A stretch of 64,000 nt of DNA, taken from positions 8,482,913 through 8,546,912 of the forward strand of contig NC_051131.1 in the NCBI RefSeq assembly GCF_014839805.1, written 5' to 3'. This DNA is from Manduca sexta. Lineage: Eukaryota; Arthropoda; Insecta; Lepidoptera; Sphingidae. The position numbers were made by a program, and so were the translations under genes. The notes beneath the pieces were generated by a model, which did not search any database, had not been told where the DNA came from, and saw only the letters and a program-made list of their open reading frames with translations. Positions 12,747 through 23,654 of this stretch are shown piece after piece (the stretch's first letter is position 1; each line of letters starts with the position of its first letter).

Positions 12747-14000
12747 TTACAAGTCCATACAAAAGAAAGCTCTATAGTCAACTCTTTGTTTTTGGCGTAA
12801 TAATCTCTCCGATTGACCTGGCCTTTGCTCCGAGGAAAGTTGATTCTCAGTTTCGTGAGCAACCTGACCTTCTGAACCTAATGTCACATCTTGAACGCAC
12901 TGGTTTTCCGAATCTGATGTCACAGCCTCAAAAAACTCATCATCGGAGCTCAGGTTTGGCTGAAGTGGTAATTCGGCTGGAGCCTCGGCTAGTGCCACTT
13001 CATTATCTCCAGCTGGAGCCTCGACTAGTGCCACTTCGTTATGTCCATCTCCCTCTCTGGTGCAACTTTGCGACACAATCGCTTGGTCCTCCCTTGGAGA
13101 CGTATCTGTCTCGTAAAGTTCAGGCGTAAAATCCAGGACGTCACCGGTATTAGAGATAGGAGGAAGAGACTTTCCTACAAGTTGATTTTTATGTTTTTTC
13201 ACTTGCACTAAGGTCGTACAGTCCGTGACTAAATATGTTAATTTGCCTATTCGTTTGGTAACAATGCCACGATTCCATGTAAATTGTTTATTTCCTTGAT
13301 ATTTCTTATACATAACAACATCACCCGCTTTAAAACTTTGTCTGTTGGAACCTCCATAGGCCCTACTCTGTGAACACTGTTGTCGTTTCACAAATTTGGT
13401 AAGAGATTCAGAAGGGGATGGCGGTGAAATAGGATTAATCAAATCTAGGCGCGAACGAAGTTTTCGCCCAAATACCAACTGCGCAGGCGAAGACCCAGTT
13501 GTAGAATGAACCGAATTTCTATAATCGAAAAGGTATTTTAATAACTTTTCGTAACGTTCTTTTAAATTAGTACTAGATAACAAACAAGATTTAATACCTT
13601 TTTTGATAATTTTTACATAGCTCTCCGCCTGGCCATTGCTAGCTGGATGATAGGCGGGCGACGTTACATGCGATATTCCATTCGCTAAACAAAATTTCGT
13701 AAATTCTTCAGAAACAAAACATGTAGCATTATCACTAACCAACGTGTGAATCAACCCGAATCGTGACATGAAATCGTATAATTTTGCTATCACTGTGGCC
13801 GAAGAAGTATAATTCACTCTGTACACTTCCACCCATTTGGAATGCGCATCCACAATGACAAAAAATAACTCACCATTAACAGGACCTAAGAAATCTACAT
13901 GAACTCTATAAAATGGTTGTAACGGGTGTGGCCACACGGCAAGCGGTGCCCGCGCCGGTGACGGTCTTAGCTGTGTACAAATTTCACAGCCAGCGATCAT
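12747..14000 (-). CDS. Integrase segment of the Gypsy element
   Basis: The frame holds the CxxC half of the integrase zinc finger (CEICTQ), the DDE core (HVDFLGPV, SDNATCF, and NGQAESYVK with its Glu), a KFVKRQQ-containing linker, and an acidic C-terminal tail with two near-repeats of VALxEAPAxxNE type. The HxxxH half of the zinc finger (ELHKSHLG) is encoded just upstream at about 14075-14110 in another frame, after a one-base gain in a T run at 14062-14065. The Met at 14000 is therefore internal. Confidence 0.88.
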   Translation of the reverse strand: MIAGCEICTQLRPSPARAPLAVWPHPLQPFYRVHVDFLGPVNGELFFVIVDAHSKWVEVYRVNYTSSATVIAKLYDFMSRFGLIHTLVSDNATCFVSEEFTKFCLANGISHVTSPAYHPASNGQAESYVKIIKKGIKSCLLSSTNLKERYEKLLKYLFDYRNSVHSTTGSSPAQLVFGRKLRSRLDLINPISPPSPSESLTKFVKRQQCSQSRAYGGSNRQSFKAGDVVMYKKYQGNKQFTWNRGIVTKRIGKLTYLVTDCTTLVQVKKHKNQLVGKSLPPISNTGDVLDFTPELYETDTSPREDQAIVSQSCTREGDGHNEVALVEAPAGDNEVALAEAPAELPLQPNLSSDDEFFEAVTSDSENQCVQDVTLGSEGQVAHETENQLSSEQRPGQSERLLRQKQRVDYRAFFCMDL

Positions 14001-14194
14001 AGATTCTATCGCTTTGTCGATACCCGGAAACCAAAGTCTACTACGAGCTTCAGCTTTAGACTTTTACAATACCTAAGTGTGATTTATGAAGCTCTGACAA
14101 TAAACTTGCTTGTAACACGTTAGGAATTACAACCTTAAAACCTCGCATGATCACACCATTTTCAAATGAAAGTTGGTCTCTACAAAGAAAAAAT

Positions 14195-14851
14195 TTACGT
14201 ATATTTTCGTCTGTAACTTTTTTTCGGCCAGCCATTCAAAATATATTTTACCACTTTAGATAAAATCACATCTTTTTGAGTTTCTTCGCGTAACCTCTGA
14301 AGCGTTACAGGTAAGCTAGAGTCTACAACAAAATTAACATAAGTTGCCTTATCCTCAACGTATCTTGAAAATCCGTGCGCTACGTGATCATCCATCTCAC
14401 ATGACTCACAATCATCTAAACTTGCGCGAGAAAAATAATCTGCGCTATTATTAGCACTTTTGACATACTCTATTATAAAATTATAACCACTCAAAAAAAG
14501 TGCATACCTTTGTAATCTATTTGCAGAAATCTCGGGAATTCCGCGATGTGGCCCGAATATAGTAATTAAGGGCTTGTGATCAGTTCGAAGAACAAAAGGA
14601 GTAGATCTGCCGTAAAGATACTGATGGAAACGACGAACCCCAAATATGATGGCTGTCGCTTCTTTCTGTATTTGCGAGTATCTGCGCTCCGCAACATTCA
14701 GCGTGCGCGACGCAAATGATACTGGCCGCTCCAACCCTGTAGCATCTTCTTGTGACAGAATGGCACCTAATCCGGTCGGAGAAGCATCTACAGTCAAAAT
14801 TACTTTTGCGTTTGTATCAAAATGAGCTAAAACTTGTTCCGATACTAACAT
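14195..14851 (-). CDS. RNase H segment of the Gypsy element
   Basis: The frame carries the RNase H domain of gypsy pol: the first catalytic Asp in ILTVDASPTGLGAIL, the conserved FASRTLN and SQIQKEATAI blocks, and the catalytic Asp of LRTDHKPL. The start at 14851 is an internal Met, not a true start. The linker from RT lies at 14852-14984, interrupted by single-base losses in runs at 14853-14857 and 14906-14911. The end at 14195 follows a one-base gain in a seven-T run at 14218-14224. Confidence 0.85.
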   Translation of the reverse strand: MLVSEQVLAHFDTNAKVILTVDASPTGLGAILSQEDATGLERPVSFASRTLNVAERRYSQIQKEATAIIFGVRRFHQYLYGRSTPFVLRTDHKPLITIFGPHRGIPEISANRLQRYALFLSGYNFIIEYVKSANNSADYFSRASLDDCESCEMDDHVAHGFSRYVEDKATYVNFVVDSSLPVTLQRLREETQKDVILSKVVKYILNGWPKKSYRRKYT

Positions 14852-14983
14852 GTTTTTATTTTCTTAAAAGCGGCATTATGCTCTGGAGTCCAACACCATT
14901 TACAATTTTTTGTAGCAATGCGTATAGAGGACTGAGAATTGATGAAGCATTAGGCACAAAATTACGATAGTAATTTACAAGAC

Positions 14984-16924
14984 CTAAAACGATTGTAGCT
15001 TAGCAACGTCTTTTGGAACTGGAGCGTTTAATATTGCTGAAACCTTTTTGGGTGACTTTTTCAACCCGTGCTTATCAACTACATAACCTAAATATTCTAG
15101 CTCCTCTTTAAAAAACTCACATTTGGCATTTTGGAGCGTTAGGCCTGCATCCTGTAGTCGAGCAAGTACAGTGCGCAATCTACTTAGATGTTGCGCCCTA
15201 TCCACTCCCGTCACCAAAATATCATCGAGCATGCACAATACACCGTCCAAACCTGATAAAACATTTTCCATGAGGCGTTGGAAAATAGCCGGGGCGCTGG
15301 ACAACCCAAATACTAAGCGCGTATGCTTAAACAACCCTTTATGAGTATTGATAACTGTATACTTTTGAGACTCTTCATCTAATACACATTGTGCGTAGGC
15401 TTGTGAAAGATCCAACTTAGAGAACTGTTGACCGCCCTGTAACTTTGTAAAAAGTTCTTGCGCGGTGGGTAAAGGGTATTGATCGACCAATAGTTGTTTA
15501 TTAATTGTGATTGAATAATCAGCACACAACCGGATGGAACCGTCGCGCTTTAACACGGGCACCACGGGCGAAGCATACTCGGAATGCTCTACGGGCTTCA
15601 ATATGCCAACGCACACTAGACGCTCTATCTCTTTGTCCAGCTTATCACGTAAAGCAAAGGCTACGGGACGCGGCTTAAAAAAAATTGGCTTAGCGTCATT
15701 TTTCAATTTAAGTTTTACTTTATATTTAGTAAATTTCCCTAACTCATCACTGAATACTCGAGGAAATTCATTCTTTAGGCGCTCTATTAAATCTGAGGTA
15801 TTCTCACAAAAATTAATGGGAAGTAATTCTAATCGGAAGAAAGATATAAAGTCCCTCCCTAAAAGTGGCGGACCGCCATCACGAATGATAAACACATTTA
15901 ACGTACATGTTTTCCCAGTATATGTGAACGGCAATTTTGCAATACCTACGCATTCAATACGTCGACCAGTATAAGACATTAAATACTTAGTTGTTTTGGA
16001 CAACACTACTTCCTTAAAATGTTTAAAATACGTTCGCTCGGAAATCGCAGTAACAGCTGACCCGCTATCAACCTGAAACCTGATCCGTTTCCCTAGAACA
16101 GTGACAACCTCTGTCATTGGTTCACCATTATAGGTGCGAATATTATACAACTCACCGTCATCACCGCTAATGATCTCATGTTCCAAGAAATTATTTTTTT
16201 TACACATGCGACGCAAATGCCCCTTAACGTTGCACTTTTTACATTTATAGCTAGCGAATCTACATTGAGCTGAAGAATGATTTTTAAAACCGCAAACCGA
16301 ACACAACAGTTTAACACTAGAATTATTTTTGGCGTCGATCTTGAGTATTTGATCGTTGTTAGACGGTGCCTTTCCCGGGACCGTTGATGCTAAGGCGCCT
16401 GCACGCGCACACCGCATCCTCTCTGCTAACTCCACCGCTTTTCCTAGCGTTAAACTCTTTGGATCTTGAGCAAATAGTTTTTCACGCTCCGTTCCAGGTA
16501 GCATTGCCATTACAAAATGGTCCCGTAATGCTTCCTCCACGTTTAAAAATCCACAGTTTGCCGATAGTCCACGCAATCTCGCCGCCCATTGGTGATAGGT
16601 TTCTCCCTCGACTTGGATTGCTGAATAAAATTTATACCTCTCATGAAAACCACACACTTGGGGCACAAAATGCCCGTCCAGAAGACCCAATATGTCATCG
16701 AACGGGATGGAAATGAGTTCTTTCGGCGAGGCCAAATTCGCAGCAAGCTTGTACGTGGATTCCTTGAGTGCGCTTAATAAAATAGCACGCCGTTTGGATC
16801 CTGAAGCATCGGTAGCTTCAGAGACGTCATTTGCGACGAACCATTGTAGCAACCGTCCCTTGTATTCTGGCCAAGTTTGCAAATTGTGGTCGAAGGTCGT
16901 AAGAATACCAAATGTTTGAGCCAT
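14984..16924 (-). CDS. Gag-protease-reverse transcriptase segment of the Gypsy element
   Basis: A 646-codon frame from the ATG at 16924 (MAQTFG). An in-frame TTG gives a longer frame to 16978, but it overlaps the primer-binding site and is not a likely start. About the first 190 residues are a capsid-like Gag. Two CCHC-type knuckles follow (CSVCGFKNHSSAQC and CKKCNVKGHLRRMC), then an aspartic protease with DSGSA, then RT with the LDLSQAYAQ block, the FGLSSAP block and an LDD active site (MLDDILV). The frame closes at about 14984, just after the RT thumb region, by loss of one base in a T/A run near 14986-14989. Homologous coding continues in another frame. Confidence 0.9.
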   Translation of the reverse strand: MAQTFGILTTFDHNLQTWPEYKGRLLQWFVANDVSEATDASGSKRRAILLSALKESTYKLAANLASPKELISIPFDDILGLLDGHFVPQVCGFHERYKFYSAIQVEGETYHQWAARLRGLSANCGFLNVEEALRDHFVMAMLPGTEREKLFAQDPKSLTLGKAVELAERMRCARAGALASTVPGKAPSNNDQILKIDAKNNSSVKLLCSVCGFKNHSSAQCRFASYKCKKCNVKGHLRRMCKKNNFLEHEIISGDDGELYNIRTYNGEPMTEVVTVLGKRIRFQVDSGSAVTAISERTYFKHFKEVVLSKTTKYLMSYTGRRIECVGIAKLPFTYTGKTCTLNVFIIRDGGPPLLGRDFISFFRLELLPINFCENTSDLIERLKNEFPRVFSDELGKFTKYKVKLKLKNDAKPIFFKPRPVAFALRDKLDKEIERLVCVGILKPVEHSEYASPVVPVLKRDGSIRLCADYSITINKQLLVDQYPLPTAQELFTKLQGGQQFSKLDLSQAYAQCVLDEESQKYTVINTHKGLFKHTRLVFGLSSAPAIFQRLMENVLSGLDGVLCMLDDILVTGVDRAQHLSRLRTVLARLQDAGLTLQNAKCEFFKEELEYLGYVVDKHGLKKSPKKVSAILNAPVPKDVAKLQSF

Positions 16925-16964
16925 ATTTTCGTAAATACACTTTTTTACGAGAATATTGAGTAAA

Positions 16965-16977
16965 ATCCTCGTCGCCA
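16965..16977 (-). other. Primer-binding site, matches serine tRNA (GCU) 3' end
   Basis: On the element strand, TGGCGACGAGGAT begins one base after the 5' LTR. It is complementary over 13 bases to the CCA-ended 3' terminus of insect tRNA-Ser(GCU) as I remember it; the tRNA was not looked up. Confidence 0.7.
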
Positions 16978-16978
16978 A

Positions 16979-17078
16979 TGTTAAATATGTAATTATTTAA
17001 TGCAAACTCGTTGACAGTCAATAACGCACTGACGTCTTTATTGTGACAGGTCTAAACCTGCCAGTCACATATATAACA
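16979..17078 (-). repeat. 5' LTR of the Gypsy element
   Basis: 100 bp, identical to the 3' LTR. The TATATA-containing start on the element strand could contribute to promoter function, which is inference. Confidence 0.93.
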
Positions 17079-17083
17079 GTATC
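17079..17083. repeat. Target-site duplication GTATC (right)
   Basis: Exact partner of 12574-12578. Removing the element leaves a plausible continuous empty site. Confidence 0.9.
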
Positions 17084-20000
17084 ATTAAGCCACGGTCTAC
17101 ATATCTCTAGGTAGGTAATTTAAATCACGCAATGATACTTTTATGACGTCGATCGCAACATCAGATAATATGTGGTTTTAATCGACGTTCTCATAAAACA
17201 TATTTTACAATAATTTTTAATTATCTGTCGCCCAGTGGTCGTAATTCGACCGCAATTCATATTTTTTAAAGTTTGAACGTTATTGAGGTTCTTGTGCATT
17301 TCCTCTCTACATGAACTTTAATCATGACAAATCTCACACTCCTTTGTGTCGGCAATGTGCTCAAAAAGGGGTACTAACTTTTTGTTATATAAGTACGTTT
17401 GATAATCTTATTCTGTTACCTGACCTTATTCTACTGCAATGTGGGTTCGAAAACAAATTGCAAAAACGATTTGGCTTCGCTATTACAAAACGACCGCCCG
17501 CCTGACGTCAACCCCGTCTGAGGGATCATTAATCACTAATCTTAATAATAATCTTTAATCACAAACTGTTCGTTACATCAAATAATCAATAATCAAAGTT
17601 GCAATTTTAGAAAATAATATAGAGTCAAAAATTATCCTGTGATTCAAGCTGGAATTAACTAAACTTTCATAAAAATTTTCACTGACATTAGTTGTGATTT
17701 ACAAATTAACATCTATGAAAAAAAATCAAACAAAAATATAACCCAAATTAACGACTATTTCCGTCTTTTGTCATTGTTTTATCAAAATTATTCTTTGATA
17801 CAAACCTTGTTCTGATAATTAGAAATACAACAAAAAATGAATCAGTGAAGTCGGCCGAGCCGTTCTGTGATACACTAACATACATGTGGCAGCTGATATT
17901 ATTTTAATATAGATAAAGAAATTATTTTAAGCTCCTTCCGATTAGTTGAGAATTTTCAGAATCGGATCAGTAAATCCGGTGATTACGTATCTTCTATATC
18001 CAAACGTATAAGCCATCCGTCTTTATACTGTGTTAATTATTATCATATGTATCTGACATCAAAATTTTATAGATTTTATGCGAAATACAATGTAACGTTG
18101 TGCGAAGAGAGCCCGTTTCCTAACAAGGCTCACCATACATGTTTTTGGTATTTATTTGAATGAAGTTTTTTTTGATGTAGTGCAAATACATATTACGATT
18201 TGTTTGTTATTTCTTGTATTAATATATTTTATAATATGTAGTTCAATCAATGGGTTTTCATTATATTTATTAATTAAACGATTTTATGAAGCTTTAAAAA
18301 TTAAGTAGACCTTTTTTCCGTTACCTTATATTGTGGATGATATCAGTGTTAGGTACAAATTTTAGGGACAGTGTATTCAAATACAATAACTAAATATCTA
18401 TGTAAATAGTTTCAGACGGTTCAAAATTAATTGTTTGAAAGGTCTTCTCGTAAATACACAAGCCGGTGTTCATAATTAGATTTCTGCGCATTGTGGGTAT
18501 AGGGTGTCACCAAGAACTTGATTCTTACGCAGTTACATACTACTCTACACAAATAGCATGTATATTATTTATATAGAAAACCAATAGACTTCAGTCCTGT
18601 TGTGTTAATATATTATCAGTTCATTGTTCTTGTATATTTGTAAGTGTTATATAGATACGGAACCCGGATGGAAAGCGACCACGAAGGTGAATAAATAATC
18701 ACGCCTTCTGCCTCGCAGTGCTCGCCATCGATTCTTTGTTGCTATGTAACAAAACTTGCTTTTAACCTGTGACAAAAACTATATTGCTGGAAGAACTATT
18801 AATTACTATTACTAATCGCTACCAATGCAAATTCTCGAATAACAAATTATAAATATCAGGAAATTAATGGCTTAACCTAATTAATGTTGACGTACATGAT
18901 TTATTTCCTCTCCATCAAATAATATCACAAATTGAAAGCGACAACTATGAACTGGCACTGCCAAAAGTTAGCAGTGTTCAATTACACCTACTTACTTATG
19001 ACGATTTTTTTCCCTTTATATGTATAATTAGAATGAGATTGTGTAAGTATATTAACAACAAATAGAATTGTCGATATTTAAAATGATTAAATTTTAAGAA
19101 TTATTAAATAGAACCACATTGCTTTGAGACGTGTGTGGTCAAGCATTGTTGTAAAGAATGATTTCAATTTTAAATAGCAGCATTATGTTTGTCCAATCTA
19201 ATAAAATTATGTTTGTCCACAAACAAACACACGAATTTCCATTCATGATTGAGTTAGTAAGTTCTAAACATACATCAATATTCAATTGTTTTATTTCATA
19301 TTCAATAAAGAGATGAGCTAATCGCGAATTACATACATACTGACACGCTGTACTAGCAAGACCACCCAGAACTTTGATTACAAAGCACTGCGTAACAGTG
19401 CACTGTTAACAGTAACACTCGATATTAAGACTCATAATGCCCAGAAGATACACTGGACACATTTATTAAAGACTACGGGTTTATAAGCATTTAAATATAT
19501 TCAAAGTAATTTGATCAATGTTCAGTGGTTATATTATACGTACTACCGGATACGATTGCATTCACAATTACTCACCAATACTGGTAAAGTAATCAGTTAC
19601 ATATTATTTTACAAGTGAATGCCAAGATAATGTCCCTTGGCTGATGGCAACTAGGATGCTGCTACTGAAATAAACGTCATGGAAAGTATTATCATATACC
19701 AAGATTGACAAAGTAAGAGACAATCGGCAGCTTGGTTTCATAAAACTAATTAATTTTAAATAAAATAAATAAAATTGATATTTAAAATAGCAAAAACATC
19801 ATTAAAAATTAAACGCAAAATGATGAGGCAGTCTCTATCTAGACAGACTCTTATCTTCCAGCGGACCTGCTTTAGGAAATTTGGTATTATTTACCAAATT
19901 CAATCAATTCAATCGTCTTTTATTCATTAATGTGAAGTTTTGGATAACTTTACCAGCTCGACTAGTTAAATAAATAAGAATATGATCTAAGAGTTTTTTC

Positions 20001-20238
20001 GATAATACACAAGAGTTGCCGACATTGGAGTTGGGTCCCAATATTGTCACATTGAGAGACAGAAAATGTTCAAATTCAAATTTCTTTTCACATTCATCAA
20101 CCTAGTAGTAATAACTGAATGTTACTTAATATCAATGGGTAATCAAGACCACGAAGATTATAATATTTAAAAATTCAACATGCTTAATGAAAATGAGATT
20201 TAAAAAAACTTTATATTGAACAAAGTATTTTTCCACAG
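17084..20238. other. Non-coding stretch, probably upstream intron of the receptor gene
   Basis: No exon could be supported. It lies between the retrotransposon and the candidate leader exon and would be intronic if 5-HT1A is transcribed from further upstream. Confidence 0.4.
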
Positions 20239-20315
20239 ATTGTAACCGAAACAATAAAATATACCAACAATGGAACGAACTTTGGACGACATCTTCCGGA
20301 AATACAACACGAACA
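20239..20315 (+). other. Candidate 5' leader exon of the receptor gene, with an upstream AUG
   Basis: A 77-bp stretch sits between a strong acceptor (T-rich tract then CACAG, ending 20238) and a strong donor (GTAAGT from 20316). It holds an ATG at 20270 in a good context (AACAATGG), opening 15 codons that begin MERTLDDIFRKYNTN. Spliced to the acceptor at 21309, the frame runs seven more codons and stops at TGA 21330-21332, six bases before the receptor ATG and in the same frame. It would then be a 22-codon uORF. It could instead be the first coding exon of another transcript, or a chance pair of splice sites. Splice signals are seen; the joining is inferred. Confidence 0.45.
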
Positions 20316-21309
20316 GTAAGTACTACACTAGGTGCTAATTAATCCAAATTGCGTTGTATGTAAATACAGCGGGACGGTCGCTTTGCCGGTTTATTACTTG
20401 CCGCTTAAATTACACCGACGCCATTTGATGCTGAAGACGCCCTCCTTCGTCCCTTGTTGTAATAAATTGTCTTGTTTATACTTTGTCATGTGCTGTGTTT
20501 GTTCCTTGATTATTTCAGGAAAATAGTGTCTAGTGTTTTGAAACGTTTAATATTTTTGTTACTTTTCAATGTCTTAACAGATTAATTAAAATAGGCCTAG
20601 CTATCTTAGTTATACTAATAAGTATACCTATTTCAAATCTGTATGAAACATTCGATAATACACCTAGTATTCTGTGCGATCATCATCAATCTCAATAGAT
20701 GTCGATTGAAAATGTATGCCACTGACACAGATAGACAGTAGACAATGACGTAGGCAAAAGGTAGTTTTATATAAATCAAAATGAAATTGTTGGGGCATTC
20801 AGGTCTACACATCTAAAAACAACAAATACAGCTCTGGAACTTATTTTTAAAATTGAAATCCTCATAGATGCTTGCAAATTACAGTAAACACTATACTTCT
20901 AGTGTATCTACTGCTCGTCAAAGATATTAATGAAATGTATCTAATATTATTGGCAACAATTTTATGAAATCATTCAAACAGCGATTTCATTTTTTTTTAA
21001 ATTCCAAATTGCATCTTCAACGAGCATGAAGGCTTGATTCTCCGTTTATAAGACTCTAATTTACTTCATGGCTCTGATCCCATTGCTATCCCAGGACCAT
21101 CTTTTATTACAATTTAATTGGTGCACAAGAATGATCTCTATGCACCTAATACGTGTTACTGCTACTGTAAGAATTTGTTTATGGCTCTACTAAGAGCGTT
21201 ATTTCACCTTCCAAAATCATAGTTAATTTTATTTTATAAATTACCTATTTGGGTAATCTTCGGGCTACATCTGTTAGAAAATGTAATTAAATATAAATAT
21301 TTTGTTCAG

Positions 21310-21338
21310 TAGGTGTATTGGAGGCGCGGTGAGAGGGC
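21310..21338 (+). promoter_or_regulatory. 5-HT1A: 5' UTR part of the first coding exon of 5-HT1A
   Basis: The sequence before the ATG is a T-rich tract ending in TTCAG at 21309, a credible 3' splice site. The receptor start codon would then lie 29 nt into an internal exon, and the transcription start must be further upstream. A TGA at 21330-21332, in frame with the receptor ATG, excludes N-terminal extension from this exon. Confidence 0.55.
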
Positions 21339-23497
21339 ATGGAGGGCGCGGAGGAGCACGATGACCCGTTGGACTGGGAGGCATTGTACCTTCGCTTGCC
21401 GGTGCAGAACTTCACATGGAACACCAGCGAATGGGACCCGAACAACTGGAATACCACAATCGTGCCCAACGCGACATGGTGGGAGACATCCGCGCCCTTC
21501 GACTCTCCCGCAGCACTCGTACGCGCCGCTGCCAAAGCAATCGTTCTCGGCTTACTCATACTTGCTACTGTAGTCGGTAATTATACGTGCTACTATTTAT
21601 TTATTATGTAGGACCCAACATAGCTGACGTGCTGCATATATGTTATTTGTATAATATTTTGCTTATTTATTTTAAACTCTTTATTGTACATCAAGGCTTA
21701 AAGAAAAATAAATATACAATAGACGCTACACGTAAACAAGAAGTACAAATGGCGATCTTATCGCAATCGGCGATTTCTTCCAGATAATCCTTGGATGTAT
21801 AATACCAAGCAGAAATTTATTTATTGTAACGAAAATACCGTTATAAAACTAATAAATATTTCAAGACTCAAGCGATACACGACGACGTTCTAAAAGCAGA
21901 GAAAATTTTGTTCATCTTTTCTATTATATACGATTTACGAACATCAAATTCTTCATCCGCTCGATCTGCTGATTGAGAATCGACCGTATGTTACAGAGCT
22001 GCGTCTACGTAACATTTTAAAGTATTAACCGAGGATTCGACTACATTTTTATTTGGCATACTATTATTTATTTTATGTTATAAATAAGCGGAAAATTATT
22101 TTCATAACGGAAGAGGTCATAGTTGTATCGGAACTTACTTTTTCTCACATCTGCTAGAATAATTTTGATATATTTTTTTCTAATTTTGCAGGTAACGTAT
22201 TTGTGATAGCAGCTATTCTATTGGAACGACATCTACGCAGCGCTGCGAATAACTTAATCCTATCACTAGCTGTGGCAGACTTACTGGTGGCATGTCTTGT
22301 GATGCCATTAGGGGCAGTATATGAAGTGGCACAGAGATGGACTCTTGGACCAGAGTTGTGTGATATGTGGACATCTGGTGACGTGCTCTGCTGTACTGCT
22401 TCCATTCTACACCTGGTGGCCATTGCTCTTGATAGGTAAGAACAAGGAAAAACCGTATGCGCTGGCTCGTCGCAACACTATTCAAAAAATGGATTATTTT
22501 ACAATATACTACGGCATAATATCTAGATGTTCGACCATGCATTACCATAAACTGCTATTAGTCAAACAATGCCGATAATAATAATGCCGCCATACATAAA
22601 ACAACTATTTAAAACTTTTCTATTTGTTTCAGATATTGGGCTGTGACAAATATAGACTACATTCACGCACGAACAGCTCGTCGTGTCGGCCTTATGATAG
22701 CTTGTGTGTGGATCGTGAGTTTCTTCGTGTGCATCGCGCCACTACTTGGTTGGAAAGACCCTGATTGGAACCGACGCGTATCCGAAGACTTACGCTGCGT
22801 CGTCAGTCAAGACGTTGGCTATCAAATTTTTGCGACTGCCTCTTCGTTTTATGTGCCAGTATTAATAATTCTAATACTGTATTGGCGGATATACCAAACA
22901 GCCAGGAAGAGAATACGCCGACGGCGAGGTGCGACAGCGCGTGGCGGAGTTGGACCACCGCCAGTACCCGCAGCCGGAGCTCTGGTGGCCGCCGGAGGCA
23001 GCGGTGGCATTGCAGCGGCGGTCGTAGCTGTCATCGGTCGACCGCTGCCGACTATTTCGGAGACCACAACAACAGGTTTCACAAACGTTTCTTCGAATAA
23101 CACCAGCCCCGAGAAACAATCGTGCGCCAACGGCCTCGAAACTGATCCTCCGACCACGGGCTACGGAGCCGTCGCAGCGGCCTATTACCCAACATTGGTG
23201 CGTCGCAAGCCTAAAGAAGCGGCAGATTCCAAACGTGAAAGGAAAGCGGCTAAGACATTAGCAATAATAACAGGTGCGTTCGTCGCATGTTGGCTTCCGT
23301 TTTTCGTGCTAGCCATACTAGTGCCGACATGTGACTGTGAAGTGAGTCCGGTGCTGACGTCGCTGTCGTTGTGGCTGGGCTACTTCAACTCAACGCTGAA
23401 CCCAGTGATCTACACAGTGTTCAGCCCTGAGTTCCGGCACGCGTTTCAGCGGCTGTTGTGCGGACGCCGCGTGCGCCGTCGCCGCGCGCCGCCGTAG
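21339..23497 (+). CDS. 5-HT1A: 5-HT1A-type serotonin receptor (class A GPCR), three coding exons
   Basis: Plasma-membrane receptor for serotonin; the family normally couples through Gi/o to lower cAMP. Coding exons are 21339-21576, 22192-22435 and 22633-23497, joined by GT-AG introns of 615 and 197 bp, giving 448 aa. Seen: an N-terminus with sequons at N24, N28, N38 and N44; TM1 from about residue 66; the TM3 amine-binding Asp at D143; Cys136 and Cys216 able to form the TM3-ECL2 disulfide; DRY at 160-162, its Arg codon split by intron 2; a long Arg/Gly/Ala-rich third intracellular loop; CWLPFF in TM6; NPVIY in TM7; and a short basic C-tail. The start follows a splice acceptor at 21308-21309 and gives the MEGAE N-terminus known from moth 5-HT1A receptors. 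Length and motifs match the lepidopteran orthologues. The frame is intact, unlike the nearby retrotransposon. Confidence 0.95.
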
Positions 23498-23648
23498 TCA
23501 CCCCAACTCCTGCCCCTTGACCCCACCACCTGACTGACCTTCTCTAGTTCGAAACATACTTATGTTACCTTGTTACATTTTCAGAGATATATTTACACCT
23601 CTTTATTTTTTGTACGTGATAAATGTGAATATGAAAACCTCTCTAGTA

Positions 23649-23654
23649 AATAAA
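23649..23654 (+). terminator. 5-HT1A: AATAAA polyadenylation signal of 5-HT1A
   Basis: An AATAAA hexamer lies about 150 bp after the receptor stop codon and is the first downstream of it. A further AATAAA occurs near 23727, so alternative cleavage is possible. Confidence 0.5.

Larger units (their letters stand above)
12579..17078 (-). mobile_element. Full-length Ty3/Gypsy LTR retrotransposon (possibly Mag lineage)
   Basis: A complete 4500-bp element on the minus strand. The 100-bp LTRs at 12579-12678 and 16979-17078 are identical, begin TG and end CA, and are flanked by the 5-bp target duplication GTATC at 12574-12578 and 17079-17083. On the element strand, a primer-binding site follows the 5' LTR after one base and a polypurine tract abuts the 3' LTR. 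Domain order is Gag (CCHC), protease, RT, RNase H, integrase, which places it in Ty3/Gypsy. Short LTRs, lack of env and a serine-tRNA-type primer site resemble Mag elements; that placement is inference. Identical LTRs argue for recent insertion, yet pol carries five single-base frame breaks, all in homopolymer runs. Confidence 0.95.

Noticed and set aside
15123..16919. Plus-strand frames opposite gag-pol
   Set aside because: Antisense shadows of the retrotransposon coding strand.
22154..23157. Several antisense and out-of-frame frames inside the receptor gene
   Set aside because: They are shadows of the GC-rich receptor exons; the spliced plus-strand frame explains the region.
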